DNA of 64,000 bases from Aequorivita viscosa (GTDB lineage Bacteria > Bacteroidota > Bacteroidia > Flavobacteriales > Flavobacteriaceae). The notes beneath the pieces were generated by a model. It made no database searches. It was not told where the DNA came from and was given only the letters and a program-made list of their open reading frames with translations. Both the position numbers and the translations under genes were made by a program. Positions 27,673 to 36,071 of the stretch are shown in pieces (position 1 is the first letter of the stretch; each line of letters opens with the position of its first letter). The stretch is taken from positions 1 to 64,000 of the forward strand of contig NZ_FNNS01000003.1 of NCBI RefSeq assembly GCF_900106795.1, given 5' to 3'.

Positions 27673-27953
27673 TTTTTTCTTTTAAATATTCTTTCTTTAG
27701 TTTTTCAGCAAGTTTTATTTCCCGTCGCGGTGTCTTTTGTGTTTTCTTTACAAAACTATTTACGAGTACAACTAAATTACCATCATCAAAAAAGCATAAA
27801 ATCCGAATGCTTTTAAAGGTAGTGATAACTCTAACTTCATAAATTCCGTCAGTATTTTCAAGTGCCTTGAAAAATTTTTTCCTGGACCTTATCTTCTTGA
27901 GCTTTTAAAAAGTCGCGAAAATATTCTCGATATGAAATTATCTTTCTTTTTAC
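27665..27953 (-). pseudogene. higB: Decayed HigB/RelE-type toxin gene
   Basis: Two minus-strand frames carry parts of one phage-derived Gp49/HigB-type toxin. Frame one (27953-27858) reads VKRKIISYREYFRDFLKAQE... then a stop; its first codon is GTA where the family has ATG. Frame two continues from about 27880 with FFKALENTDGIYEVRV and runs through ILCFFDDGNLVVLVNSF and KKTQKTPRREI to the TGA at 27665-27667. Compared with remembered family members about 15 central residues are missing at the junction, where a frame shift also occurs. No functional toxin can be made. Confidence 0.75.
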
Positions 27954-28268
27954 AGCACAAAGTTAACTAATTAGTTTACATTGTCAAATTGATTTTAAGT
28001 GTTTTAATTGTATCGCGGGAAAAAGTCTGGTACTGTAATCTTACCGAATAGTTTTAGTTGCGCTCATCGTTGTCGAGAAACGCATACATACTTTTTATTC
28101 TCCGCTTCTAGTGCGGAAACGTGGTATTTTGAGTCTGGGGAGTTGGTGGTATACTAGTAGTTTTTGTTGCGTTCACCGTTGTGGAGGTACGGGTGGAACA
28201 CGCATACCAACAAAGTTTTCATTTTTCCACTTTATTTTTTACCAAAAAGTGCTAATGATATATCCAAC
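27954..28268. other. Noncoding gap with a faint direct repeat
   Basis: No convincing gene is present in these 315 bases. A degenerate duplication is visible: TAGTTTTAGTTGCGCTCATCG at about 28050 and TAGTTTTTGTTGCGTTCACCG at about 28157, both followed within about 40 bases by AACACGCATAC or AAACGCATAC. It may be debris of the region that held the toxin-antitoxin promoter. Confidence 0.4.
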
Positions 28269-28946
28269 TCACTCTATTTCAGAAAATTGAATGTTCTGAA
28301 TTCTATATTCTTGCCAACCATTATAATCAAAATGCCACCATTCATATTCATACACTTTAAAGCCGTGAGCTTCCATTTTGCTTATTAGTAAATCTCTCAT
28401 CTTGCGTTGTTCAAATGTTCCGCCTTTATAATCAGGATACGAGCGTTCGCTCATTTCATCATATTCTCCCGTCATTTCGACTACTTTCCCGGTATCGAGC
28501 TCATACAGCGTTAAATCTACTGCACACCCTCTGTTATGTCTGGAACCATCTTTCGGATTTGCGACGAATTTTTTATCCTCATCGGGTGTAATATCCCAAA
28601 ATAATTTAGTTACACTCCAAGGTCGATACCCATCAAAAATCACTAGGCCGTATCCAAGCGGTTTTAATTCTTTATTTACTTGAACTACAGCTTCAGCCGC
28701 TGGACGTTGTAAAAATGCTCTTGCTTCTTCGTAAACTGGTTGACCTGCAAAATTGTTTTCTGTCGCATAGCGTATATCTAAACGAAGTGTAGAATCTAGC
28801 GCAATTAATTCAACTAAATCAGACGTTTTAAAATTTCCCTTTTCATACGGAGGCCTGCTGCCACAACTATAAAGTAGCGAAAGGAATATTATAAGAAGAA
28901 GTGAATGTGTGGCGTATCTTTTAAAGTACATCAACTTTGTTTTCAT
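28269..28946 (-). CDS. ddpX: D-Ala-D-Ala dipeptidase-like lipoprotein (VanX/DdpX family)
   Basis: A 225-residue M15-family zinc peptidase, probably a D-alanyl-D-alanine dipeptidase acting in the periplasm. A lipoprotein signal ends at C28 (LLYSC). Zinc ligands H137 and D144 lie in SRHNRGCAVDL, and E202 with H205 in YEWWHFDY, exactly the VanX spacing; the R59 in LDIRYAT corresponds to the substrate-binding Arg. There are no vanH/vanA partners nearby, so a role in dipeptide salvage or wall recycling is more likely than vancomycin resistance. Confidence 0.88.
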   Translation of the reverse strand: MKTKLMYFKRYATHSLLLIIFLSLLYSCGSRPPYEKGNFKTSDLVELIALDSTLRLDIRYATENNFAGQPVYEEARAFLQRPAAEAVVQVNKELKPLGYGLVIFDGYRPWSVTKLFWDITPDEDKKFVANPKDGSRHNRGCAVDLTLYELDTGKVVEMTGEYDEMSERSYPDYKGGTFEQRKMRDLLISKMEAHGFKVYEYEWWHFDYNGWQEYRIQNIQFSEIE

Positions 28947-29101
28947 ATTGGTTGATTTTATTAGCTGTTAGTTTTTAAACGACTTGGTGTATTAATAATA
29001 TTCGTTTCAGGTTTAAATTTACATAATTTTCGATTTAATGAATTGCTTTCAGCTATTTGATTATCTCATAGTTCGTACCCTAAATAATCCCTCAAATAAT
29101 C

Positions 29102-29109
29102 TATATTTG
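29102..29109 (+). promoter_or_regulatory. -7 promoter box for lepA
   Basis: TATATTTG is a perfect TAnnTTTG box, 27 bases before the lepA ATG. A GAGAAAGGA stretch just upstream of the ATG (29123-29131) is an unusually purine-rich leader and could serve as ribosome binding site. Confidence 0.55.
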
Positions 29110-29136
29110 CAGATTAAACCCTGAGAAAGGATTTAT

Positions 29137-30933
29137 ATGAAAAACATTCGCAATTTCTGCATTATTGCACACATAGACCACGGAAAGAGTACCTTAGCCG
29201 ACAGACTTTTGGATGCTACTGGCACTGTAACTTCCCGCGAAAAACAGGAACAACTACTAGATAGTATGGATTTGGAACGCGAACGTGGTATTACAATTAA
29301 GAGTCACGCCATACAAATGGAATACCATTATAAAGGCGAAGATTATATCTTAAACTTAATCGATACGCCTGGCCACGTAGATTTCTCGTACGAAGTATCC
29401 CGTTCCATTGCGGCTTGTGAAGGAGCGTTATTAATTGTTGATGCTGCTCAAAGCATTCAGGCACAGACTATTTCCAATCTATATTTGGCTCTTGAAAACG
29501 ATCTTGAAATTATTCCTGTAATGAACAAGATTGACCTTCCGTCGGCAAATCCAGAAGAAGTTTCTGACGATATTGTTGATTTATTAGGGTGTAATGCCGA
29601 TGAAATTATTCCGGCGAGTGGAAAAACAGGACTCGGAGTTTTTGATATTTTAAGCGCGATTATTGAACGAATTCCACCACCAAAAGGCAATCCTGAAGAA
29701 TCGTTACAAGCGTTAATATTCGATTCGGTTTATAACCCGTTTCGCGGTGTTGAAACGTATTTCCGTGTTTTGAATGGCGAAATCCGAAAAGGACAGCACA
29801 TTAAATTTATGGCTACTGGTAAATCTTATTTTGCTGACGAAGTGGGAACCTTGCGACTGAAACAATTTCCTAGAGAAGTGATTAAAACTGGCGATGTAGG
29901 TTACTTGATCACAGGAATTAAGGAGGCTAAAGAGGTAAAGGTAGGTGATACCATTACCGATTCTAAAAACCCAACAAAAAATATGATTGCTGGTTTCGAA
30001 GATGTGAAACCAATGGTCTTTGCGGGAATTTATCCAGTAGATACCGAAGATTACGAAGAGCTACGAAACTCAATGGAAAAGCTTCAGTTAAACGATGCTT
30101 CTTTGGTTTTTGTTCCTGAAAGTTCTGCGGCACTTGGTTTCGGATTTCGATGTGGCTTCTTAGGAATGCTTCACCTTGAAATTATTCAAGAACGGCTTGA
30201 AAGAGAGTTTGATATGACGGTAATTACTACTGTTCCAAACGTATCGTATCACGCATATACCAACAAGGAACCAGACACTCCAATCTTGGTTAATAACCCG
30301 TCAGACCTTCCAGATCCTTCCAAACTGAATCGTGTGGAAGAGCCATATATTAAGGCTACCATTATTACTAAATCTGATTTTGTTGGCCCTGTAATGTCGC
30401 TCTGTATTGAAAAAAGAGGTGAAATAGTAAACCAGACGTATCTAACTACCGAACGTGTTGAGCTTACCTTCGATATGCCATTGGCTGAAATTGTTTTCGA
30501 CTTCTATGATAGGTTAAAAACCATTTCGAAAGGATATGCATCGTTCGATTATTCTCCAATCGGGATGCGAACTTCTAAATTGGTAAAGGTTGATTTACTG
30601 CTTAACGGGAACATTGTAGATGCCCTTTCTGCCCTACTTCACGCTGATAATGCCTATGATATTGGAAAGAAAATTTGCGAAAAACTAAGACAACTTATTC
30701 CACGACAACAATTTGATATTCCTATTCAAGCGGCGATTGGTGCAAAGGTAATTGCGCGTGAAACTGTAAAAGCACTTCGTAAGGATGTTACCGCCAAATG
30801 TTACGGGGGTGATATTTCCCGAAAGCGTAAACTATTGGAAAAGCAGAAAAAAGGAAAGAAGAAAATGCGACAAGTTGGAAACGTAGAAATTCCACAAGAA
30901 GCATTTATGGCGGTGCTTAAGTTGAACGACTAA
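29137..30933 (+). CDS. lepA: Elongation factor 4 (LepA)
   Basis: A 598-residue translational GTPase that binds the ribosome and influences elongation and 30S assembly. G-domain motifs are [13 protein letters not shown] near the N-terminus, [24 protein letters not shown] and an SGKTGLG. The LepA-specific C-terminal domain is present with [20 protein letters not shown] at the end. Length is standard. It is a single-gene unit with a promoter box upstream and a strong terminator downstream. Confidence 0.98.
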   Translation: MKNIRNFCIIAHIDHGKSTLADRLLDATGTVTSREKQEQLLDSMDLERERGITIKSHAIQMEYHYKGEDYILNLIDTPGHVDFSYEVSRSIAACEGALLIVDAAQSIQAQTISNLYLALENDLEIIPVMNKIDLPSANPEEVSDDIVDLLGCNADEIIPASGKTGLGVFDILSAIIERIPPPKGNPEESLQALIFDSVYNPFRGVETYFRVLNGEIRKGQHIKFMATGKSYFADEVGTLRLKQFPREVIKTGDVGYLITGIKEAKEVKVGDTITDSKNPTKNMIAGFEDVKPMVFAGIYPVDTEDYEELRNSMEKLQLNDASLVFVPESSAALGFGFRCGFLGMLHLEIIQERLEREFDMTVITTVPNVSYHAYTNKEPDTPILVNNPSDLPDPSKLNRVEEPYIKATIITKSDFVGPVMSLCIEKRGEIVNQTYLTTERVELTFDMPLAEIVFDFYDRLKTISKGYASFDYSPIGMRTSKLVKVDLLLNGNIVDALSALLHADNAYDIGKKICEKLRQLIPRQQFDIPIQAAIGAKVIARETVKALRKDVTAKCYGGDISRKRKLLEKQKKGKKKMRQVGNVEIPQEAFMAVLKLND

Positions 30934-31005
30934 AGTGTTGTAGAACATACACTTAAACAAGTAGATTACACCAGCTAATTTTATAAAATTTACACTTAAT
31001 ACTAC

Positions 31006-31043
31006 AAATAGTTGCTTCGTTGATGGGGGCAACTATTTTTTTT
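31006..31043 (+). terminator. Intrinsic terminator after lepA
   Basis: AAATAGTTGC at 31006-31015 pairs perfectly with GCAACTATTT at 31029-31038, and the stem runs into a T-tract to 31043. It lies 72 bases past the lepA stop codon. Confidence 0.85.
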
Positions 31044-31079
31044 ATCGAGTTCCAAAATAACCATTTTAAAACTCGATAA
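31042..31079. repeat. Second inverted repeat beside the lepA terminator
   Basis: TTATCGAGTT at 31042-31051 is the exact reverse complement of AACTCGATAA at 31070-31079, with an 18-base loop. No T-tract follows on the plus strand. It may be a palindromic operator or a secondary hairpin. The rest of the 316-base gap to 31250 shows nothing recognisable. Confidence 0.5.
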
Positions 31080-31249
31080 AGACTTGCGTGATACAGTATG
31101 AATAAGTTACAATTACTAAGTTCTCGCTACAAAGGCTCAAGAAGCCACTTTTGAAGATGTAGACAATGTGTAACAATGAAATGACGTGAAAGTAAGGGTG
31201 TAGCAAGAATCGCTAAATGGAAGTATTTAAGCCTACTTAAACTAACCAA

Positions 31250-31480
31250 TTAATCATCACATTGCGCGCCAGCTTCACGAAGTCCTTCCATATACACATC
31301 ATACGGAGTGCCTGTATTTTGGCCACTCACAGAGGCATTTCCATCCCCTTCCCTACAAACTTCAAAGCTGTTGGTTGTTTCAGGTGAAGAGCAGGTTGTG
31401 CACGTTACAGCGTCGTCTTTTTTACAAGAAAAAATCAACAAGCTAAAAAAGAGTCCAATAATAAGGGAAGATTTTTTCAT
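31250..31480 (-). CDS. Small cysteine-rich lipoprotein
   Basis: A 76-residue protein with a lipoprotein signal (MKKSSLIIGLFFSLLIFSC, lipidated Cys 19) and a short mature part of 57 residues. The mature part has a TCTTCSS motif, a later EVCREGDGN and a terminal QCDD, so four cysteines besides the lipidated one. The pattern could bind a metal or form disulfides. It lies 37 bases after the stop of the antiporter gene on the same strand, so it may be cotranscribed. Function unknown. Confidence 0.7.
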   Translation of the reverse strand: MKKSSLIIGLFFSLLIFSCKKDDAVTCTTCSSPETTNSFEVCREGDGNASVSGQNTGTPYDVYMEGLREAGAQCDD

Positions 31481-31517
31481 CAGAAAAGGTTTTTATCACA
31501 ACGGCTTTTGGCCTAGA

Positions 31518-33389
31518 TTATTTTTTAGATTTTCCTTCATTCATAGAACGAGTCGCATTAACAACATCTTCAAAATCCATTGGTTTTCCTAAATAGACTA
31601 ACTCACAACCCGATTCAATTTCCAATTCGCTAGGCGCAGTTATTAATTCTAAAAATCCGTCGGGACGTTTTAAAAATAGCGGAATGGCATCTTCATTATC
31701 GCCAATAATGCTCATTACCCTTAGAAACTGATTGTGGTTTTCAACTGGAATTTCCTGAATAGAAGGGAAATCCTGTGCCACTTCGGTAAACCTTGTATAA
31801 TCGTGTGTGAATGAAAATAATTCTTTTATAGAAATCTCATTGCGATGACGCATTTCTTCGGAAGTCATCAACCTAAAAGTTCCATTTTCTCCAAAGTGTT
31901 TTCCGAAGCGATCAATTGCTTGTTTATTAATTTCGTCGCTACCCGTCATTGCTAAAAGATAACCCACATCGATGAGTTCTATGTTATCCGAAAGATCGTC
32001 AGCATAAATATCTGCATTAAACGCTTCTAGTCCTAATTCTTTTGCTCTATTAATGTTTAGTTTATTTGAATCTATTAAAACTACATGTCGGTTATTCTTG
32101 TGTAAATAAGTGGCTATTAAGCGTGAAACTTTTGAAGCGCCAACCATTAATACGCCTTCAGACTTAGTTAAAAATACACCCAACCATCGCGCAACGATTC
32201 TTGCTGTTGTAGCGTTTAAAATAACGGTAACCAAAACCACTGCAAAAACCAGGGGTGTTATATATTCGGCACCCACAACTCCTTTTGAAACCAATTTAGA
32301 CCCGAATAAGGAAGAGATACCAGCTGCAACAATACCTCTAGGACCAACCCAACTTATAAATAGTTTTTCATTGGTTTTTAAGGATGAGCCTATGGTACTC
32401 ATAAAAACTGAAAGTGGCCTTAATATAAAGATTATTACCGCTAACAATATCGCGGTTTTCCAATTATAAACCAGCAAAAGGTCTTCGATGCTAATATTTG
32501 CCGCTAAGAGAATAAATAAAATAGAAACTAATAATACGCTGAGGGATTCTTTAAAATACAAAAGTTCCTTTAAGCTTGGTAAGTCGCTATTTCCTAAATA
32601 CATACCCATTACAACCACGGCTAGCAGCCCCGATTCGTGTGCAAAAAGATCGCTTAAAACAAAAATTGCGAGTACTAACGAAAGCGAAACAACATTTGCC
32701 AAGTAATGCGGAATAAATTTTCGTTTAATGGCAAAATACAAGGCATATCCAGCAGAAATTCCAAACGCCATTCCTATTAAAATTATTTTTCCGAAGTCGA
32801 GCAGTGCTTGTTTGGTATATCCTGAATCGCCTCCAACGCTAATAAACTCATAAACAAGAACCGCTACAAGCGCACCGATTGGATCGATAAGAATTCCTTC
32901 CCAACGCAAAACAGCTGCCACATCTTTTTTTAATGGAATATTTCTTAAAATTGGAGAAATAACCGTTGGTCCGGTAACAATAATTAAGGCAGAAAATAGA
33001 AATGCAATACGCCAATCTAAGCCAAAAATATAATGACCAGCGATTCCTGCTCCGGCAAATGTAATTATAGCACCGATACTAATTAGCTTTCCGATAGAAC
33101 CTCCAACCTTTGAAATTTCATTTCGTTTAAGGGTAAGTCCTCCTTCAAAAAGTATAATTCCGACTGCTAAGGAAACAAAATAGAAAAGATTTTCACCAGG
33201 AAACAGCCCGTACTCGCCGTTCCAAATAGGTAGTAACCACTGCTTTCCGTCTGAAGACATAAGTGTAGAAAGCGGGCCGACTAAAAGTCCGATTAGTATT
33301 AATGGTAAAATGGCGGGAATTTTCAACTTCCATGCTACCCATTGTGCTAAGATTCCTAAAATTATAATTCCTGCAAGTTCTACCATCAA
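31518..33389 (-). CDS. Na+/H+ antiporter (CPA family) with TrkA-N domain
   Basis: A 623-residue membrane protein. About twelve hydrophobic helices (residues 3-400) form a monovalent cation/proton antiporter domain with ALIIVTGPTVISPIL and WEGILIDPIGALVAV, where the Asp in the latter is the ion-binding type. A C-terminal nucleotide-binding TrkA-N domain begins at about 411 (GVLMVGASKVSRLIATYL), and a final ligand-binding-like region ends near 605. The domain order matches NhaP-type antiporters gated by a nucleotide, seen for example with TrkA-N-containing CPA1 proteins. Substrate Na+ or K+ cannot be told. Confidence 0.87.
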   Translation of the reverse strand: MMVELAGIIILGILAQWVAWKLKIPAILPLILIGLLVGPLSTLMSSDGKQWLLPIWNGEYGLFPGENLFYFVSLAVGIILFEGGLTLKRNEISKVGGSIGKLISIGAIITFAGAGIAGHYIFGLDWRIAFLFSALIIVTGPTVISPILRNIPLKKDVAAVLRWEGILIDPIGALVAVLVYEFISVGGDSGYTKQALLDFGKIILIGMAFGISAGYALYFAIKRKFIPHYLANVVSLSLVLAIFVLSDLFAHESGLLAVVVMGMYLGNSDLPSLKELLYFKESLSVLLVSILFILLAANISIEDLLLVYNWKTAILLAVIIFILRPLSVFMSTIGSSLKTNEKLFISWVGPRGIVAAGISSLFGSKLVSKGVVGAEYITPLVFAVVLVTVILNATTARIVARWLGVFLTKSEGVLMVGASKVSRLIATYLHKNNRHVVLIDSNKLNINRAKELGLEAFNADIYADDLSDNIELIDVGYLLAMTGSDEINKQAIDRFGKHFGENGTFRLMTSEEMRHRNEISIKELFSFTHDYTRFTEVAQDFPSIQEIPVENHNQFLRVMSIIGDNEDAIPLFLKRPDGFLELITAPSELEIESGCELVYLGKPMDFEDVVNATRSMNEGKSKK

Positions 33390-33524
33390 AAAGGGGATTT
33401 CGGTAAATTAAAGATTTTTCATTTCGACCGAATACTAATGAATTGTTAAAATTAGTATAATTAAATTAGACTTAGCTAGCCGAGTGCGTCGCTTTTGCTA
33501 TTTTGCGTCCAATTCCTCAAAATT

Positions 33525-34385
33525 ATGCAGTTATTTCCAATTGAAGCCGGTAATTTTAAGCTTGATGGCGGTGCTATGTTTGGCGTTGTCCCAAAATCGT
33601 TATGGACACGAACCAATCCAGCAGATCAAAATAATATGATTGATATTGCAGCCCGATGTCTTCTCATTGAAAACGGCAATCGACTTACCCTTATAGATAC
33701 AGGAATGGGTAATAAACAAGATGAAAAATTCTTTGGATATTATTATCAATGGGGCGATTTTAACCTTGAAAGTTCCTTAAAAAATAAAGGGTTTCATCCC
33801 AACGATGTTACCGATGTGTTTTTAACTCACTTACATTTTGATCATTGTGGAGGAGCAATTCAGTGGAACAAAGACAGAACAGGTTATGAACCAACATTCA
33901 AAAATGCCAACTACTGGAGTAATAAAGACCACTGGAAATGGGCTACCGAACCTAATCGTAGAGAAGTAGCTTCATTTTTAAAAGAAAACATTTTGCCTAT
34001 TCAAGAAAGTGGGCAACTAAAATTTATAGAGCAACCATCTTCCGATTTTGCCAAAGCCAACGAAATGGATTTTGGAATTCTCTTCGTCGACGGCCACACC
34101 GACAAACAAATGTTACCACACATAAACTATAAGGGCAAAACCTTAGTTTTTATGGCAGACTTATTGCCAACAGCAGGCCACCTACCGTTACCTTTTGTAA
34201 TGGGGTACGATACGCGTCCATTATTAACACTGCCAGAAAAGGAAAAATTTCTTAAACAGGCAGCAGATAACAACTACTATCTGTTTTTGGAGCACGATGC
34301 ACACAATCCTATAATTACAGTTAAAAATACTGATAAAGGTGTTCGTTTAGACAAAACCTTATCCTTCAATGAATTTATTAATTAA
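33525..34385 (+). CDS. Metallo-beta-lactamase-fold hydrolase
   Basis: A 286-residue MBL-fold protein. The start at 33525 (MQLFPIEAGNFKLDGG) is chosen over an upstream frame start because the added residues are not family-like. The metal motif is H102-x-H104-x-D106-H107 in THLHFDHCGG, and later ligands are in DGHTDKQMLPH and the EHDAHNP near the C-terminus. The fold and length resemble quorum-quenching lactonases and related esterases; the substrate is unknown. It has no signal peptide. It precedes a subtilisin-like gene by 15 bases. Confidence 0.87.
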   Translation: MQLFPIEAGNFKLDGGAMFGVVPKSLWTRTNPADQNNMIDIAARCLLIENGNRLTLIDTGMGNKQDEKFFGYYYQWGDFNLESSLKNKGFHPNDVTDVFLTHLHFDHCGGAIQWNKDRTGYEPTFKNANYWSNKDHWKWATEPNRREVASFLKENILPIQESGQLKFIEQPSSDFAKANEMDFGILFVDGHTDKQMLPHINYKGKTLVFMADLLPTAGHLPLPFVMGYDTRPLLTLPEKEKFLKQAADNNYYLFLEHDAHNPIITVKNTDKGVRLDKTLSFNEFIN

Positions 34386-34400
34386 CGCTTTTTTCAAAAA

Positions 34401-36071
34401 ATGAGAACATTAAAAACCACTTTATCTGCAGTTGCTATTGTAGCAATTATGGCCAGTTGTGGAACCTCCGCACCTATTGTAGCCACTCCCATTCTTCCAA
34501 TAAATCCTACGTTAACTAAAAATGCAGCACTCACTGATGCAAAACTAAAGCAATGGAGCGCAATGGATATTGTGAAAGACACAGTTCCTGGAATGAGTGT
34601 TGACAGAGCGTATAGCGAATTGATAAAAAATAGAAAAGGTGAAACAGTAATCGTTGGGGTTATTGATAGCGGCGTAGATATAGATCACGAAGATTTAGTA
34701 AATGTACTTTGGACAAACCCAGGAGAAATTCCTAATAACGGTATAGACGATGATAACAACGGGTTTATAGACGATGTTCACGGCTGGAATTTTATAGGCG
34801 AAATAATTGCTGAAAATATGGAGTTTGTGCGTATTGTAAGAAAATTAGGTCCGAAATATGAAGGAAAAGATGAAGCTTCCATAAGTGCAGCAGACAGAAC
34901 AGAGTTTGCGCTATATCAAAAAGCAAAAGCAGAATTTGAAAAGGAACTGGCCGAAACAACGATGAATCACGATCGTTATCAGCTAATGGTTTCCCAATTA
35001 AAACCAGCTCATGAAGCTATTGCTGCGAAATTGGGTAAAGAAGATTACACTCAAGAAGATTTAGCTGGAATAAAAAATGCTACTCCTGAAGAACAACAAC
35101 AAATAGGCATGTTGAACCAAATGTTGAATTTTGGCGATACGGTTCCAGAAGTGCTAACGCAGATGAATAGAGGAATAGCGTACTTTCAAAGTAGGTTGGA
35201 TGGTCATTTTAATACTACCACAGATTTTCGAAGTGTGTTAGGTGATGATCCGGATGATATTACAGATAATATTTACGGTGATGGTAATGTAGCGAGTTCA
35301 GAAGAATCCCGTGAAAACGCAAAACACGGTACACACGTAGCTGGAATTATAGGGGCCGAAAGAAATAATGGTATTGGAATGGATGGCGTTGCAAACAACG
35401 TTCAACTAATGGCTGTTCGTGCTGTACCAGACGGCGATGAGTACGATAAAGATATCGCATTGGCAATTCGCTATGCAGTAGATAACGGCGCAAAAGTGTT
35501 AAACACAAGTTTCGGAAAGTACTACTCTCCACACTCAGAATGGGTTTATGACGCAATTAAATATGCTGCCTCAAAAGATGTTTTAATAGTGAATGCTGCA
35601 GGTAACGACGGATTGGATTTAGACACCGTTAATGTATATCCTAACGATCAATTTGATAACAGTGATGAAATAGCTGATTCATTCCTAACAGTTGGTGCTT
35701 TAAATTTTGAATTTGGAGACAAAATGGTGGCTAATTTCTCTAACTACGGAAAAATAAACGTAGATGTTTTTGCTCCCGGAGTAAAAATTTGGGCTACAAC
35801 ACCATTAAATACGTACGAATTTTTACAAGGAACCTCTATGGCGGCACCAAACGTGGCTGGAGTGGCTGCTGTAATTCGTTCGTATTATCCAAAACTTACG
35901 GCACCCCAGGTGAAGCGAATTATAATGGATAGTGGGATTTCTCCAAATATTAAAGTAGTTTTAGGCGGAGACCCCTCAAATACTGAATTATTCGCCAATA
36001 TCTCCAAATCTGGAAAAATGGTTAATTTATACAACGCCTTTATAATGGCAGATAAAATGTCAAGACAATGA
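34401..36071 (+). CDS. Subtilisin-like (S8) lipoprotein peptidase
   Basis: A 556-residue serine peptidase. The N-terminus is a lipoprotein signal with lipidated C20 (IMASC), so it is likely anchored in the outer membrane. Catalytic residues are D89 in GVIDSGVDIDHEDL, H312 in KHGTHVAGI and S479 in GTSMAAPNVAG. The D-H spacing is 223 residues instead of about 32, because of a long, largely charged helical insertion (about 130-290). Substrates are unknown. It overlaps the M1 peptidase gene by 4 bases (ATGA), so the two are coupled. Confidence 0.92.
   Translation: MRTLKTTLSAVAIVAIMASCGTSAPIVATPILPINPTLTKNAALTDAKLKQWSAMDIVKDTVPGMSVDRAYSELIKNRKGETVIVGVIDSGVDIDHEDLVNVLWTNPGEIPNNGIDDDNNGFIDDVHGWNFIGEIIAENMEFVRIVRKLGPKYEGKDEASISAADRTEFALYQKAKAEFEKELAETTMNHDRYQLMVSQLKPAHEAIAAKLGKEDYTQEDLAGIKNATPEEQQQIGMLNQMLNFGDTVPEVLTQMNRGIAYFQSRLDGHFNTTTDFRSVLGDDPDDITDNIYGDGNVASSEESRENAKHGTHVAGIIGAERNNGIGMDGVANNVQLMAVRAVPDGDEYDKDIALAIRYAVDNGAKVLNTSFGKYYSPHSEWVYDAIKYAASKDVLIVNAAGNDGLDLDTVNVYPNDQFDNSDEIADSFLTVGALNFEFGDKMVANFSNYGKINVDVFAPGVKIWATTPLNTYEFLQGTSMAAPNVAGVAAVIRSYYPKLTAPQVKRIIMDSGISPNIKVVLGGDPSNTELFANISKSGKMVNLYNAFIMADKMSRQ

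Noticed and set aside
28269-28946. Vancomycin resistance gene vanX
   Set aside because: Motifs match the VanX/DdpX family, but vanH, vanA and vanRS are absent; a wall-recycling dipeptidase is more likely.
31308-31592. 94-residue plus-strand frame opposite the small lipoprotein and antiporter
   Set aside because: Shadow of two well-supported minus-strand genes.
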